Counted from the first letter of the stretch, positions 16,683 through 27,813 are shown. The stretch: 64,000 bases of DNA from Sphingomonas faeni (GCF_024273235.1 NZ_JANBVH010000003.1:146332-210331); one strand, 5' to 3'. Made by a program: numbers and translations. The notes: generated from the sequence alone by a model not told the origin.

Positions 16683-18158
16683 TTACCCCTCGAAATTGTC
16701 GCCGACGAACTGGTCGAGCAGGCGGACGCCGTAGCCGGTTGCGCCCTTGTCGTGGTTGGTGCCGGGCTTGTCGGACCAGACCATGCCGGCGATGTCGAGA
16801 TGCGCCCATTTCACGCCCTCGTCGACGAAGCGCTTGATGAACTGCGCCGCGGTGATCGAGCCGGCCCCGCGCGGCCCCACGTTCTTCATATCGGCGATCG
16901 GCGAATCGATCAGCTTGTCGTAAGCGGGCGACAACGGGAAGCGCCAGAGCGTGTCGCCGGTGGTCTTGCCCGCCGCGATCAGCTGATCGGCGAGCGCGTC
17001 GTCATTGGCGAAGATGCCGCCATTCTCGGTGCCGAGCGCGACGATCATCGCCCCCGTGAGCGTCGCGAGATCGACGATCGTGGTCGGCTTGTGCGCCTGC
17101 TGTACCCAGGTGACGCAATCGCAGAGCACGAGGCGCCCCTCGGCGTCGGTGTTGAGCACTTCGATCGTCTGGCCCGACATCGAGGTGATGACGTCGCTCG
17201 GGCGCAGCGCGGCGCCGTCGGGCATGTTCTCGACCAGGCCCATCACGCCGACGACGTTCGCCTTGGCCTTGCGGCTGGCCAGCGCCTTCATCGCGCCGGC
17301 GACGGCCCCTGCCCCGCCCATGTCCCACTTCATGTCTTCCATGCCCGCACCGGGCTTGATCGAGATACCGCCCGAGTCGAACGTCACGCCCTTGCCGACG
17401 AACGCGAGGGTGGGCGCATCAGCCCCTGCCCCGTTCCACTTCAGCGCGAGGATGCGGGCTTCACGCCGCGACCCCTGGCTGACGCCGAGCAGCGAGCCCA
17501 TGCCGAGCTCGGTCATCTGTGCCTCGTCGAGAACGGTGATCTCGAGCCCGAGGCCCTCGACGTCCTTCGTCACCTTCTCGACGAAGCTTTCGGGATAGAC
17601 GACGTTCGGTGGCGACGTCACGAGCCAGCGGGTCAGGTCGAGACCGCCGGTGACCGCGGACTGCTCCGCCCAAGCAGCGTCGGTGCCGTCGGGCGCGCCC
17701 GCGATGGTGATCTCAGTCAGCGTCGGCTTCGACTTCTCGGCGAGCTTGGTGCGGTACGTGTCGTAGCGCCATGCGCGCTGGGCGGCGGCGGCGGCGAAGT
17801 GTGCAGCGGCCTTCGGGGTCGGCGTGGCACCGGCGGCGAGGTCGGCGACCACCGACGTCGCACCCGAGGTCAGCAGGCGTGCGGTGATCGCGCCGCCCGC
17901 CTTCTCCCAATCGGCGTTCTCGCCCGTGCCGACGCCGACGAGCAGGACCTGATGCACTGCGCCGTCGACGGGCACGAACAGCTCGACGACCGAACCGGCC
18001 TCGCCTGCGAACCGTGCCGCGCTCGCCGCGCTGGTCGCCACCGCTTCGACATCGCCGCCGATCGCGCTCCAATTGACCTTCGCCACGCCGTCCTTCGCAA
18101 CGGGGACGGCCAGGATCGGGGCGTTGGCGGGAACGGTCGGGGCGAAGACGATCTGCAT
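16683..18158 (-). CDS. pepA: Leucyl aminopeptidase PepA
   Basis: 491-residue M17-family cytosolic aminopeptidase with two metal ions. The family signature NTDAEGRLVLCD is present, and the metal ligands and catalytic lysine are in FVGKGVTFDSGGISIKP. The N-terminal macro-like domain (about 1-170) precedes the catalytic domain. In some bacteria PepA also binds DNA in cer/carAB regulation, which cannot be judged here. The ATG at 18158 has GAGG upstream. The longer frame to 18401 overlaps lptD and is rejected. Confidence 0.95.
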   Translation of the reverse strand: MQIVFAPTVPANAPILAVPVAKDGVAKVNWSAIGGDVEAVATSAASAARFAGEAGSVVELFVPVDGAVHQVLLVGVGTGENADWEKAGGAITARLLTSGATSVVADLAAGATPTPKAAAHFAAAAAQRAWRYDTYRTKLAEKSKPTLTEITIAGAPDGTDAAWAEQSAVTGGLDLTRWLVTSPPNVVYPESFVEKVTKDVEGLGLEITVLDEAQMTELGMGSLLGVSQGSRREARILALKWNGAGADAPTLAFVGKGVTFDSGGISIKPGAGMEDMKWDMGGAGAVAGAMKALASRKAKANVVGVMGLVENMPDGAALRPSDVITSMSGQTIEVLNTDAEGRLVLCDCVTWVQQAHKPTTIVDLATLTGAMIVALGTENGGIFANDDALADQLIAAGKTTGDTLWRFPLSPAYDKLIDSPIADMKNVGPRGAGSITAAQFIKRFVDEGVKWAHLDIAGMVWSDKPGTNHDKGATGYGVRLLDQFVGDNFEG

Positions 18159-18255
18159 GAAGAAACCTCGGGAAGCTTTTGAACGGATGTGCGTACCCCA
18201 TAAGTTGATGCCGCGGGTCCGGCAAAGCAAGGTGGAGCCCCTCAACGCACGGCGA

Positions 18256-18284
18256 TTGCAGCGAAGCCCCGGTGGTGCGATAGG
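18256..18284 (+). promoter_or_regulatory. Possible lptD operon promoter
   Basis: TTGCAG (18256-18261), a 17-nt spacer and GATAGG (18279-18284) precede the ATG at 18293 by 8 nt. The -10 element is a weak match. If real, it favours the ATG at 18293 as the lptD start and again implies little or no 5' leader. Confidence 0.3.
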
Positions 18285-18292
18285 CGGGCGAT

Positions 18293-20602
18293 ATGGCGGC
18301 AAACGGCTGCCCAGTGCCAAAGGGGTTGGTTCGGATCGTGTTGCGTATCGACCTTTTGACGGGTTGTGCCGTTTCGCTCGCGTTGGCGTGCGGACTGGCA
18401 AGCTCGCCCGTGCAGGCTCAGGATTTCCAGAACCGTCCGGTCCCGCCGCCGGTGCAGGACCCGCCGGTCGCCAACGCGTCGACGGCGACGCCGGCCGAGG
18501 CCCAGGTGCAGTTCAGCTCCACGGCGCTGGAGTACAACACCAACACGGACATCGTCACGGCGACCGGTGAAGTCCGGATGTTCCGCCAGGGCAGTCGCCT
18601 GCGCGCCGACAAGGTCGTCTGGAACCGCAAGACCGGCAAGGTCGTCGCGACCGGCAACATCGCGGTCACCAATCCCGAAGGCGACATCGCGTACGGCGAC
18701 GAGATCAACCTGACCGATTCGCTGAAGGATGGCGTGGTCGACAACATGCTCGTCGTGCTCGAACAGGGCGGGCGCCTCGCCGCCGAGCAGGGCACGCGCG
18801 ACGCCGACGGCACGGTCAATTTGAAGACGGCGGCCTACACGCCGTGCGGCGTCACCAATTCCGTCGGTTGTCCGAAGGAACCGACGTGGAAGATCACCGC
18901 GGTCCGCGTCACATATCGCCCAGAACGGAAGCGCATCTTTTACAAGGGCGCGCGCCTGCACCTGTTCGGCCTGCCGAGCCTGCCGCTACCCGAATTCTCC
19001 AACCCGGTCGGCGGCGGGAGCGACAGTGGGCTGCTCTCGCCGAACGGCGGATACAGCCGCGTCAACGGCATCGAAGTCAGCGTTCCCTATTACTGGAAGC
19101 TTGCCCCCAACCAGGGGCTGGTCATCACCCCGCATATCTACAGCAGTGTGCTGCCGATGGCGCAGGTCGATTATTCCGCGCTCAATTCGAAGGGTGCGTT
19201 CAAAGTGCGTGCCTATGCGACCGAAAGCCGCCGCAGCGACGACCTGAACACCGCAAACTCGACCGATACGAGCATGGCGTTTCGCGGCTATATCGACGGC
19301 ATGGTGCGGTATCAGCTGTCGCCGAACTGGACGGCGAGCGGGTCGCTGCGCCTGACCACCGACCGGACGTTCCTGCGCCGCTACGACATCTCGCGCGACG
19401 ATCGCCTGCGCACCACGGCGAGCCTGGAGCGGATCGACGACAGCAGCTATTTCTCGCTGAGCGGCTGGTATGCGCAGACATTGCGGGTCAACGACAGGCA
19501 GGGGGATCAGCCGATCGCGCTGCCCGAGATCGACTATCGCAAGCGGTTCAACGATGGACTGGTCGGCGGTCGGTTCCAGCTCCAGTTGAACACGCTCGCG
19601 TTGACCCGCACCGATGGCCAGGACACGCAGCGCGCATTCGCCAGCCTCCAGTGGGACCTGCGTCGCTTCACCAACTGGGGCCAGGAGGTCACGTTCACGG
19701 CGTTCGCGCGGGGTGATCTGTATAATACCAGCGACAACGAATTGACGATCCCCACCTATCGCGGGCTCGAAGGCTTCCATCAGCGTGTTATCGGGGCGGC
19801 TGCGGTGGACGTGAAATGGCCGTTCATCGGTACGTTCCTCGGCGGCACGCAGCGGTTTACCCCACGAGTCCAGTTCGTCGCGGCCCCCAAGGTCGCGAAC
19901 ATCACCCTGCCGAACGAGGATTCGCGCGCCGTTGACCTGGACGACACCAACCTGTTCTCGCTGAACCGGTTCGCGGGCTATGACCGGTTCGAGGATTCGT
20001 CGCGCGTCACCTATGGTGGCGAATGGGCGCTCGACCTGCCCGGCATCAGCTTCACCACCAATGTCGGCCAGAGCTATCGGCTGGACCTGCGCCCCACCAT
20101 CCTGCCGGACGGCACCGGCCTCAGCGATCGGTTCTCCGACATCGTCGGGCGCAGCGAGCTTCGGTTCCGCGACTTCGTCTCGATCGTCCATCGTTACCGA
20201 CTCGACAAGGACGGCTTTGCGATCCGCCGCAACGAAGTCGACGCGACGATCGGCTCGCGGGCGACCTATGTGCTGGTCGGCTATCTGAAGCTCAACCGCA
20301 ACATCGACGCCTCGATCGAGGATCTGCGTGACCGCGAGGAGGCTCGCGTCGCGGGCCGCGTCCAGTTCGCGCGGTTCTGGTCCGCGTTCGGCTCGGGCGT
20401 GATCGATCTTACCAACGCATCGGAGGACCCGCTGTCCCGCAGCGACGGCTTCACGCCGATCCGCCACCGCATCGGCATCCAGTATGAGGACGACTGCCTG
20501 CGTCTCGGCGGGACCTGGCGGCGGACCTACAACGACACCGGCGACGCGCGTAAGGGCAACAGCTTCCTGTTGACGCTGGCCTTCACCAACCTCGGCCGCT
20601 AA
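18293..20602 (+). CDS. lptD: LPS assembly protein LptD
   Basis: 769-residue outer-membrane beta-barrel that, with LptE, inserts lipopolysaccharide or glycosphingolipid-bearing surface lipids into the outer leaflet (sphingomonads largely replace LPS by glycosphingolipids, so the cargo is uncertain). A signal sequence ends near SSPVQAQ. The OstA/LptA-like domain follows (DIVTATGEVRMFRQGSRLRADKV), then a long barrel with many alternating aromatic strands. The start may instead be GTG at 18338, which also gives a good signal peptide. It heads the lptD-surA-pdxA-rsmA operon and is divergent from pepA. Confidence 0.94.
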   Translation: MAANGCPVPKGLVRIVLRIDLLTGCAVSLALACGLASSPVQAQDFQNRPVPPPVQDPPVANASTATPAEAQVQFSSTALEYNTNTDIVTATGEVRMFRQGSRLRADKVVWNRKTGKVVATGNIAVTNPEGDIAYGDEINLTDSLKDGVVDNMLVVLEQGGRLAAEQGTRDADGTVNLKTAAYTPCGVTNSVGCPKEPTWKITAVRVTYRPERKRIFYKGARLHLFGLPSLPLPEFSNPVGGGSDSGLLSPNGGYSRVNGIEVSVPYYWKLAPNQGLVITPHIYSSVLPMAQVDYSALNSKGAFKVRAYATESRRSDDLNTANSTDTSMAFRGYIDGMVRYQLSPNWTASGSLRLTTDRTFLRRYDISRDDRLRTTASLERIDDSSYFSLSGWYAQTLRVNDRQGDQPIALPEIDYRKRFNDGLVGGRFQLQLNTLALTRTDGQDTQRAFASLQWDLRRFTNWGQEVTFTAFARGDLYNTSDNELTIPTYRGLEGFHQRVIGAAAVDVKWPFIGTFLGGTQRFTPRVQFVAAPKVANITLPNEDSRAVDLDDTNLFSLNRFAGYDRFEDSSRVTYGGEWALDLPGISFTTNVGQSYRLDLRPTILPDGTGLSDRFSDIVGRSELRFRDFVSIVHRYRLDKDGFAIRRNEVDATIGSRATYVLVGYLKLNRNIDASIEDLRDREEARVAGRVQFARFWSAFGSGVIDLTNASEDPLSRSDGFTPIRHRIGIQYEDDCLRLGGTWRRTYNDTGDARKGNSFLLTLAFTNLGR

Positions 20603-20681
20603 GCCCGCGTTCAGCTACTTTGGGGCAAATCGCGCCGGATATGCGCCGTCATGGCAATGACGGAGCGATGTACGGCGTGCG

Positions 20682-22106
20682 ATGATGGGATACCGACACT
20701 TGAAGCATGATGTTCGACTGGCGGCGCGTAGCAGCCGTGTGATCGGTTCGGTGGTTCTGGCCGCGCTGGCGGCGAGCGCGATCGCGCAGACCGCTCCTCC
20801 GCAAGGTGCCGCGGGCCAGGCTGGCGCTGGCAGGACGGTTCAGGACCAGAGTGTACCGGACAATACGGGTCTCGACATCCCGACCAACCTCCAGATCTTC
20901 GGCAAGGTCGATCCCAACGTCCGCAAGCCGACCGCGATCGTCAACGACACGGTCATCACCGGCACCGACGTCGACCAGCGCGTGGCGCTGGTGGCGATGG
21001 CGAACGAGGCAAAGCTGTCGCCGGAGGATCGCGAGCGGCTCAAGCTGCAGGTGCTACGCCAGCTGATCGACGAGACGCTCCAGATTCAGGAAGCCAAGAC
21101 CGCCGACATCACGATCACGCCGGCCGAGCTGACCCAGAGCTATGACGCCGTGTCAAAGCGCTTCAACCGGACGCCGGTCGTGATGCGTGCCTTCCTGCGC
21201 GAATCCGGGTCTTCGGAGCGGTCGCTCAAGCGCCAGATCGAGGGCGAACTCGCATGGCAGCGCTATCTGCGTCGCCGCGTCGAGCCGTTCGTCAATGTCG
21301 GCGACGAGGAGGTGAAGTCGATCATCGACCGTCTCCAGGCGGCCAAGGGCACCGACGAGTTCAACCTCAAGGAAATCTATCTCGCGGCGACGCCGGCGAA
21401 CAGCCAACAGGTCTATGCGAACGCCAAGCAGATCCTCCAGGAAATCCAGAAGGGCGCGCAGCCATTCGAATATTATGCGCGGCAATTCTCCGAAGCGTCG
21501 ACCCGTGCGGTCGGCGGCGATCTCGGCTGGATCCGTGCGGCGACGCTGCCGGCGCAGCTCGCCGAAGCTGCGACGACGATGCAGGTCGGTCAGGTTGCCG
21601 GTCCGATCGAGGTCTCGGGTGGCTATTCGATCCTGTATCTGACCGACAAGCGACAGGTCCTGACTGCCGATCCGCGCGACGCGAAGCTCAGCCTGAAGCA
21701 GCTGACCTTGCGCTTCCCGCCTAACACCAACCAGGCGCAGGCTGCTGCGCGTGCGCAGGCGTTCGCCAAGGCGACGCAGGAGTTGCGTGGGTGCGGCACC
21801 GTCGAGAAGGTCGCCGCGGGAATCGGCGCAGACGTGGTCGACAACGACACGGTCCGCATCCGCGATCTGCCGCCGCAGCTTCAGGAAGTGATGCTGAAGC
21901 TTCAGGTCGGCGAGTCGAGCCCGCCATTCGGGTCCGCCGAGCAGGGCGTTCGCGCGCTGGTGTTGTGCGGTCGCGATGAAGCGGCCGGTGGATCGGTGCC
22001 GAACTCCGAGCAGATCCAGGGGCAGCTCGAGCAGCAGCGCGTCAACCTGCGCGCCCAGCAGAAGCTGCGCGATCTGCGGCGCGATGCCGTGGTCGAATAT
22101 CGGTGA
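20682..22106 (+). CDS. surA: Periplasmic chaperone/peptidyl-prolyl isomerase SurA
   Basis: 474-residue periplasmic chaperone for outer-membrane proteins such as LptD. A signal sequence ends near ASAIAQ. The SurA N-terminal domain includes KPTAIVNDTVITGTDVDQR. One parvulin domain is clear (from about FNLKEIYLAATPANSQQ to GGYSILYLTDKR, with GGDLGWI). The second is divergent (LSLKQLTLRFPPN onward) and may lack isomerase activity. It lies 79 bp after lptD and 7 bp before pdxA. Confidence 0.93.
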   Translation: MMGYRHLKHDVRLAARSSRVIGSVVLAALAASAIAQTAPPQGAAGQAGAGRTVQDQSVPDNTGLDIPTNLQIFGKVDPNVRKPTAIVNDTVITGTDVDQRVALVAMANEAKLSPEDRERLKLQVLRQLIDETLQIQEAKTADITITPAELTQSYDAVSKRFNRTPVVMRAFLRESGSSERSLKRQIEGELAWQRYLRRRVEPFVNVGDEEVKSIIDRLQAAKGTDEFNLKEIYLAATPANSQQVYANAKQILQEIQKGAQPFEYYARQFSEASTRAVGGDLGWIRAATLPAQLAEAATTMQVGQVAGPIEVSGGYSILYLTDKRQVLTADPRDAKLSLKQLTLRFPPNTNQAQAAARAQAFAKATQELRGCGTVEKVAAGIGADVVDNDTVRIRDLPPQLQEVMLKLQVGESSPPFGSAEQGVRALVLCGRDEAAGGSVPNSEQIQGQLEQQRVNLRAQQKLRDLRRDAVVEYR

Positions 22107-22113
22107 TGGGATC

Positions 22114-23121
22114 GTGAGCCGCATCTCGCCGCTGGCGGTGTCGATGGGCGATCCTGCCGGGATCGGGCCCGAGATCATCGCCAAGGCGTGGGATGCGCGT
22201 GAGATGCACCGATTGCCACCGTTCGTGGCGGTGGGCGACGCACGGGCGATCGAGCGGGTATGGGCCGGCCCGATCGCGCGGATCGCCGATCTGAGCGCCG
22301 CGGCGGCGATCTTCGATGACGCGCTGCCGGTGCTTACCGTTGGCGATGCGGGTGCGATCGTTCCGGGTCAGCCCGACGCGGACGGCGCCCGCTGTGCCTT
22401 GCATTCGCTGGAGCTGGCCGTGGGGCTCGTCCGTACCGGGGCGGCGCGCGCTCTGGTGACGGGGCCGGTGTCGAAGTCGCAGCTGTACGCGATCGGTTTC
22501 AGTCATCCGGGGCAGACCGAGTTCGTCGCCGAACGCTATGGCGTGGCGGGTGACAATGCGGTGATGATGCTGGCCGGGCCTTCGCTGAAGGTGGTGCCGA
22601 TGACCACGCACATTCCGCTGAACGCGGTCTCGGGAGCGCTGTCGATCGAACTGATCGTGGCGAAATCTCGTGCGACGGCGCGCGGATTGTTGCGCAATTT
22701 CGGGATCGAGAACCCGCGGCTCGCCTTTGCGGGGTTCAATCCGCATGCGGGCGAGCAAGGTGCGCTCGGGCGCGAGGAGATCGAGATCATCGCGCCGGCG
22801 ATCGCGATCCTGCGGGACGAAGGCATCGATGCGACCGGGCCGTTTGCCGCGGACACGATGTTCCATCCGCGGGCGCGCGCGACCTATGACGTCGTGATGT
22901 GCTGCTATCACGACCAGGCGCTGGTGCCGCTCAAGACGATCCATTTCGACGAGGGCGTGAACATGACGCTGGGCCTGCCGATCGTGCGGACCTCACCCGA
23001 TCACGGCACCGCGTTCGCGATCGCGGGCAAGAACCTCGCCGAGCCGGGGGCGATGATCGCGGCGATCGCAATGGCCGGCGAAGCGGCGGACCGACGCGCG
23101 CAGACCGCCGCGCAGTCGTGA
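22114..23121 (+). CDS. pdxA: 4-hydroxythreonine-4-phosphate dehydrogenase
   Basis: 335-residue NAD-dependent enzyme of pyridoxal phosphate synthesis. [11 protein letters not shown] at the start, [10 protein letters not shown], and [14 protein letters not shown] near the end are family motifs, and the metal-binding histidines lie in [19 protein letters not shown] and [11 protein letters not shown]. The start is GTG at 22114, 7 bp after the surA stop. The longer frame beginning at 21976 runs through surA and is not supported. The stop overlaps rsmA (GTGA). Confidence 0.93.
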   Translation: MSRISPLAVSMGDPAGIGPEIIAKAWDAREMHRLPPFVAVGDARAIERVWAGPIARIADLSAAAAIFDDALPVLTVGDAGAIVPGQPDADGARCALHSLELAVGLVRTGAARALVTGPVSKSQLYAIGFSHPGQTEFVAERYGVAGDNAVMMLAGPSLKVVPMTTHIPLNAVSGALSIELIVAKSRATARGLLRNFGIENPRLAFAGFNPHAGEQGALGREEIEIIAPAIAILRDEGIDATGPFAADTMFHPRARATYDVVMCCYHDQALVPLKTIHFDEGVNMTLGLPIVRTSPDHGTAFAIAGKNLAEPGAMIAAIAMAGEAADRRAQTAAQS

Positions 23122-23945
23122 GCGATGCGGTGACGGAACTACCACCGCTGCGCGAGGTGATCGCGCGGTACGGTTTGAACGCGAGCAAGGCGCTCGGCCA
23201 GAATTTCCTGTTCGATATGCAGTTGCTGAAGCGGATCGCGGCGGTTCCGGGCGATCTGCGCGATGCCGAGGTGCTCGAAGTGGGGCCTGGGCCGGGTGGC
23301 CTGACGCGCGCTTTGCTTGCTGCAGGCGCACGGGTAACGGCGATCGAGCGCGATCGGCGCTGTATCCCGGCGCTGGCCGAACTCGGCGAGGCGTATCCGG
23401 GCATGCTGCGTGTGATCGAGGGCGATGCGATGGAGATCGACGCGCCGACGCTGTTCGAGGGCAAGCCGCATATCGTGTCGAACCTGCCCTATAATATCGG
23501 CACGGCGTTGCTGGTCGGGTGGCTGTCAGCGTCGTGGTTGCCGTGGTGGCAGTCGTGCACGCTGATGTTCCAGAAGGAAGTCGCCGAGCGGATCGTGGCG
23601 AAGACCAACGACGATCATTATGGGCGCCTCGCGGTGCTGGCGCAGTGGCGCTCGACCGCGCGGATCGCGATGCCGGTGCATCGGTCGGCATTCACGCCCC
23701 CGCCCAAGGTCATGTCGGCGGTGGTGCATCTGGTGCCGGTGGAGGCGCCCGAGGGGGTGAACTTCGCGGTGCTGGAGCGGCTGACGGGTGCTGCGTTCGG
23801 GCAGCGGCGCAAGATGTTGCGGCAGAGCCTGAAGGGCGTGCCGGGCGCGCTGGATGCGCTGGAGCGGATCGGGGTGGAGGCGACGCGGCGAGCGGAGACG
23901 TTGTCGGTGGCGGACTTTACCGCGTTGGCGCGAGAAACCCGCTGA
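23118..23945 (+). CDS. rsmA: 16S rRNA dimethyladenosine transferase
   Basis: 275-residue KsgA/RsmA methyltransferase that dimethylates two adjacent adenosines near the 3' end of 16S rRNA. SAM-binding motif I reads [13 protein letters not shown], and catalytic motif IV is [11 protein letters not shown]. The start GTG at 23118 overlaps the pdxA stop by 4 bp and gives the usual N-terminus [20 protein letters not shown]. It is the last gene of the operon. A palindromic repeat follows 6 bp after its stop. Confidence 0.95.
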   Translation: MSDAVTELPPLREVIARYGLNASKALGQNFLFDMQLLKRIAAVPGDLRDAEVLEVGPGPGGLTRALLAAGARVTAIERDRRCIPALAELGEAYPGMLRVIEGDAMEIDAPTLFEGKPHIVSNLPYNIGTALLVGWLSASWLPWWQSCTLMFQKEVAERIVAKTNDDHYGRLAVLAQWRSTARIAMPVHRSAFTPPPKVMSAVVHLVPVEAPEGVNFAVLERLTGAAFGQRRKMLRQSLKGVPGALDALERIGVEATRRAETLSVADFTALARETR

Positions 23946-23951
23946 TCTTCC

Positions 23952-24059
23952 CCCCTCCCTGAAAGGGAGGGGTCGGGGGTGGGTCGGCTTCCGTATGAGG
24001 TGACGTAGGCGACACGAGCTGGCCTACCCACCCCCAACCCCTCCCTTTCAGGGAGGGGA
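23952..24059. repeat. Intergenic palindrome, CCCTCCCTGAAAGGGAGGGG family
   Basis: Arms 23952-23984 and 24027-24059 are reverse complements with one mismatch over 33 nt. Each arm has an inner hairpin (CCCCTCCCTGAAAGGGAGGGG) followed by a G-rich tract, GGGGGTGGGT. The loop of 42 nt is unlike other copies. It fills the space between the convergent 3' ends of rsmA and the TPR gene. Confidence 0.92.
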
Positions 24060-24070
24060 GTTTTCAGGCG

Positions 24071-24571
24071 TCAATCCTTGGCGGCTACCGGCGTCTTGTC
24101 GACCTGGGCCGTCGCGATCGGCGGCCCTTTCGCGATCACCGCCGCGAGCTGCGTCGCTTCCGGGCAAACACCCTTGCAGAGCGTGCGGATCTTCACGAGG
24201 TTGTCCTTCGCGCGGACCACCGCCCCCTTGGCGACCAGTGCCTCGCCCTGCCCCTTCAACGCCGCGACGTCGTTCGGTTCGAGCAGCAACGCCTCGCGGT
24301 ACAGGCGGATCGCCTTGCCCGGCAGGTCGCGCGTTTCGGCGACCTTGGCGAGTAGCAGGAACGCGGCGCGATTGCGCGGATCGACCGCCACGGAGGTTTC
24401 CAGCACGTCGGTCGCGCCATCGAGATTGCCTGCGGCGACCAGCGAGCGCCCCTGGGCGAGAAGCTGCATCGAGCGCGCGTCGATCTGCGCATCGGGGCGC
24501 TGCCCGCTGAGCGACGTCGATACGCACACGAGTGTCAGCGCGGCGGCAAGGGCAACGGACGAAAAACGCAT
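24071..24571 (-). CDS. Secreted tetratricopeptide-repeat protein
   Basis: 166-residue protein with a signal peptide (MRFSSVALAAALTLVCVSTS) and two or three TPR-like helix pairs from about residue 38 to 120, including AGNLDGATDVLETSVAVDPRN and the next repeat, ending in NDVAALKGQGEALVAKGA. TPR domains usually mediate protein contacts, and no partner is indicated. Two Cys in CKGVCPEA near the end may form a disulfide. GGAG precedes the ATG. It follows rsmB at 32 bp and is probably co-transcribed with it. Confidence 0.75.
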   Translation of the reverse strand: MRFSSVALAAALTLVCVSTSLSGQRPDAQIDARSMQLLAQGRSLVAAGNLDGATDVLETSVAVDPRNRAAFLLLAKVAETRDLPGKAIRLYREALLLEPNDVAALKGQGEALVAKGAVVRAKDNLVKIRTLCKGVCPEATQLAAVIAKGPPIATAQVDKTPVAAKD

Positions 24572-24603
24572 GATCGTCTCCAGGCGGGTCATTGACCGGC
24601 TGG

Positions 24604-25791
24604 CTAGCACGCAGCCCGGAGGCGCGCGACAAAAAAGCCGTCGGTGCCGTCGCGACCGGGTTCGAGGCGGACGCCGTGGCCGTGCTTCGCGCCGGCGGGG
24701 AGTGTCAGGGGCTCGGTCGTCCAGCCGGGATGCGCGTTCAGGAACCACGTCACTTGGTCCGTGCCCTCGGCGTCGAGCAGCGAGCAGACGATGTAGACGA
24801 GCGTGCCGCCGGGCTTGACCAGCGTCGCGGCCACGGAGAGCACCTGCTGCTGGGTCGACTGCAGCCGCGAGACGCGGTCGGGGGTGAGCCGCCAGCGCGC
24901 CTCGGGATTGCGGCGCCACGTGCCGGTGCCCGAGCAGGGCGCATCGACCAGCACGCCGTCGGCGCGACCGGCCCATTCGCTGAGCGCCTCGATCTCGCGC
25001 GTCGGGTTGAGCAGGCGGCTTTCGACGATCGTCGCGCCGGCGCGGGTCGCGCGGGGCGCGAGACGCGAGAGGCGGTTGCGGTCGGTGTCGCAGGCGAGGA
25101 TCACGCCTTCGTTCGCCATCGTCGCGGCGAGCGCGAGCGTCTTACCACCGGCGCCTGCGCAGAGATCGACGATCCGCTCGCCGGGTTTCGCGTGCATCGC
25201 GAGGCCGACGATCTGGCTGCCCTCGTCCTGCACCTCGAGCGCGCCTTCGTTGAAGAGCGGGAGCGCTTCGACGTTGGTGCCGGTCGGGAGGCGGATGCCG
25301 TCGGGAGCGTGGGGGGTGGCTTCGGCCTCGGGGAGCGCGGCGAGGACGGTCGCGCGGTCGGCGATCAGCGTGTTGACGCGGAGATCGAGCGTGGCGCGGC
25401 CGGCGAGGTCGGTCAGCGCGGCGCCGTCTAGACCGGAGGCGCGGAGGGCCTTGGTCAGCCACTGCGGGGCCACACCGGCGCGGGCGCGCGGTTCGTCCTT
25501 GGCGATCGGAGCTGGCGCGTGGTTCGAGCCGTCGAAGGTTGCGGCGAGCTCGGGATCTGCGTCGGCGACGAGCAGCATGGCGGCGCGCCCGTCTTCGGGG
25601 CGGTCGCCGGCCTTGCGGATTGCGGCGTAGACGAGCTCGCGGACGGCGCGGCGATCCTTCGAGCCGGCGTAGCGGCGGGTCGCGAAATAGCGGGCGATCA
25701 GCGTATCGGCCGCGGCGCCGGACTCGCGGGCGGCGGCGATGATCTGGTCGAGGAGTTCGATCGCGGCTTGCGTGCGTGCGGGGGGAGTCAC
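24604..25791 (-). CDS. rsmB: 16S rRNA m5C967 methyltransferase-type RsmB
   Basis: 395-residue RNA (cytosine-5)-methyltransferase of the RsmB/Fmu family. An N-terminal NusB-like helical domain (about 1-130) precedes the SAM-binding domain with DLCAGAGGKTLALAA. The catalytic cysteines are in DAPCSGTGTWRRNPEARW and in YIVCSLLDAEGTDQV. The start is GTG at 25791 with GGGAG upstream. The open frame extends further, to 26109, but that part is repeat-derived sequence and is not protein-like. Confidence 0.92.
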   Translation of the reverse strand: MTPPARTQAAIELLDQIIAAARESGAAADTLIARYFATRRYAGSKDRRAVRELVYAAIRKAGDRPEDGRAAMLLVADADPELAATFDGSNHAPAPIAKDEPRARAGVAPQWLTKALRASGLDGAALTDLAGRATLDLRVNTLIADRATVLAALPEAEATPHAPDGIRLPTGTNVEALPLFNEGALEVQDEGSQIVGLAMHAKPGERIVDLCAGAGGKTLALAATMANEGVILACDTDRNRLSRLAPRATRAGATIVESRLLNPTREIEALSEWAGRADGVLVDAPCSGTGTWRRNPEARWRLTPDRVSRLQSTQQQVLSVAATLVKPGGTLVYIVCSLLDAEGTDQVTWFLNAHPGWTTEPLTLPAGAKHGHGVRLEPGRDGTDGFFVARLRAAC

Positions 25792-25854
25792 GTGTTGGCT
25801 CCCGAGTTCGCGTAGGTTCGGGGGGAGGCTTGGTACGGAATGTTCGTCATCATC

Positions 25855-25890
25855 CCCTCCCCTAGCCCCTCCCGCGGGCGGGAGGGGAAT
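25855..25890. repeat. Half copy of the CCCTCCC palindrome family
   Basis: A single hairpin CCCCTCCCGCGGGCGGGAGGGG preceded by a pyrimidine-rich stretch looks like one arm of the repeat at 35708-35818, without a second arm. It is one of three repeat elements that fill the 445-bp interval between guaB and rsmB (25792-26236), where I see no gene. Confidence 0.6.
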
Positions 25891-25948
25891 AATTTCGGGT
25901 TGGCCGCCATGCCCAGCGCATCCCACCCGTTCACCCGTCATCCCCTCC

Positions 25949-26057
25949 CCCGTCATCCTGGCGAACGCCGGGACCCATGGTTGCGATTTGGGTAGTGGTT
26001 GCCCGTCACGCTTGGTTCGCCGTGTCCGTGGGTCCCGGCGTTCGCCGGGATGACGGG
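25949..26057. repeat. Intergenic palindrome, GC-hairpin family (guaB/rsmB)
   Basis: Arms 25949-25977 and 26029-26057 are reverse complements with one mismatch over 29 nt, each with an inner hairpin CCCGGCGAACGCCGGG. It is the middle element in a cluster of three different palindromes. Confidence 0.88.
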
Positions 26058-26115
26058 AAATTGCTTTGGCCATGATCGCGTTTAGGGCGCCACGTAGCGA
26101 CGGGCGCAACGATCT

Positions 26116-26222
26116 CCCCTCCCTGAAAGGGAGGGGTTGGGGGTGGGTCGGCTCGTTTCAGCCACCTGCGGGCGAGCTTGGGGAGACCGACCCACCCCCT
26201 GCCCCTCCCTTTCAGGGAGGGG
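26116..26222. repeat. Intergenic palindrome, CCCTCCCTGAAAGGGAGGGG family
   Basis: Arms 26116-26151 and 26187-26222 are reverse complements with two mismatches over 36 nt. It begins 14 bp after the guaB stop codon in the direction of guaB transcription, a typical place for a terminator. Confidence 0.92.
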
Positions 26223-26236
26223 TGAAGTCCTCCGTC

Positions 26237-27754
<1,518 letters not shown>

Positions 27755-27813
27755 CTAGGCCTCTCCTTCAGCGGCGTGCTATAGCGGTGCGATACACGGA
27801 TGGGGATGAACCG

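Noticed and set aside
25792..26109. N-terminal extension of rsmB up to 26109
   Set aside because: The extra 106 residues are translated palindromic repeat, and a GTG with a good ribosome-binding site at 25791 gives the normal protein.
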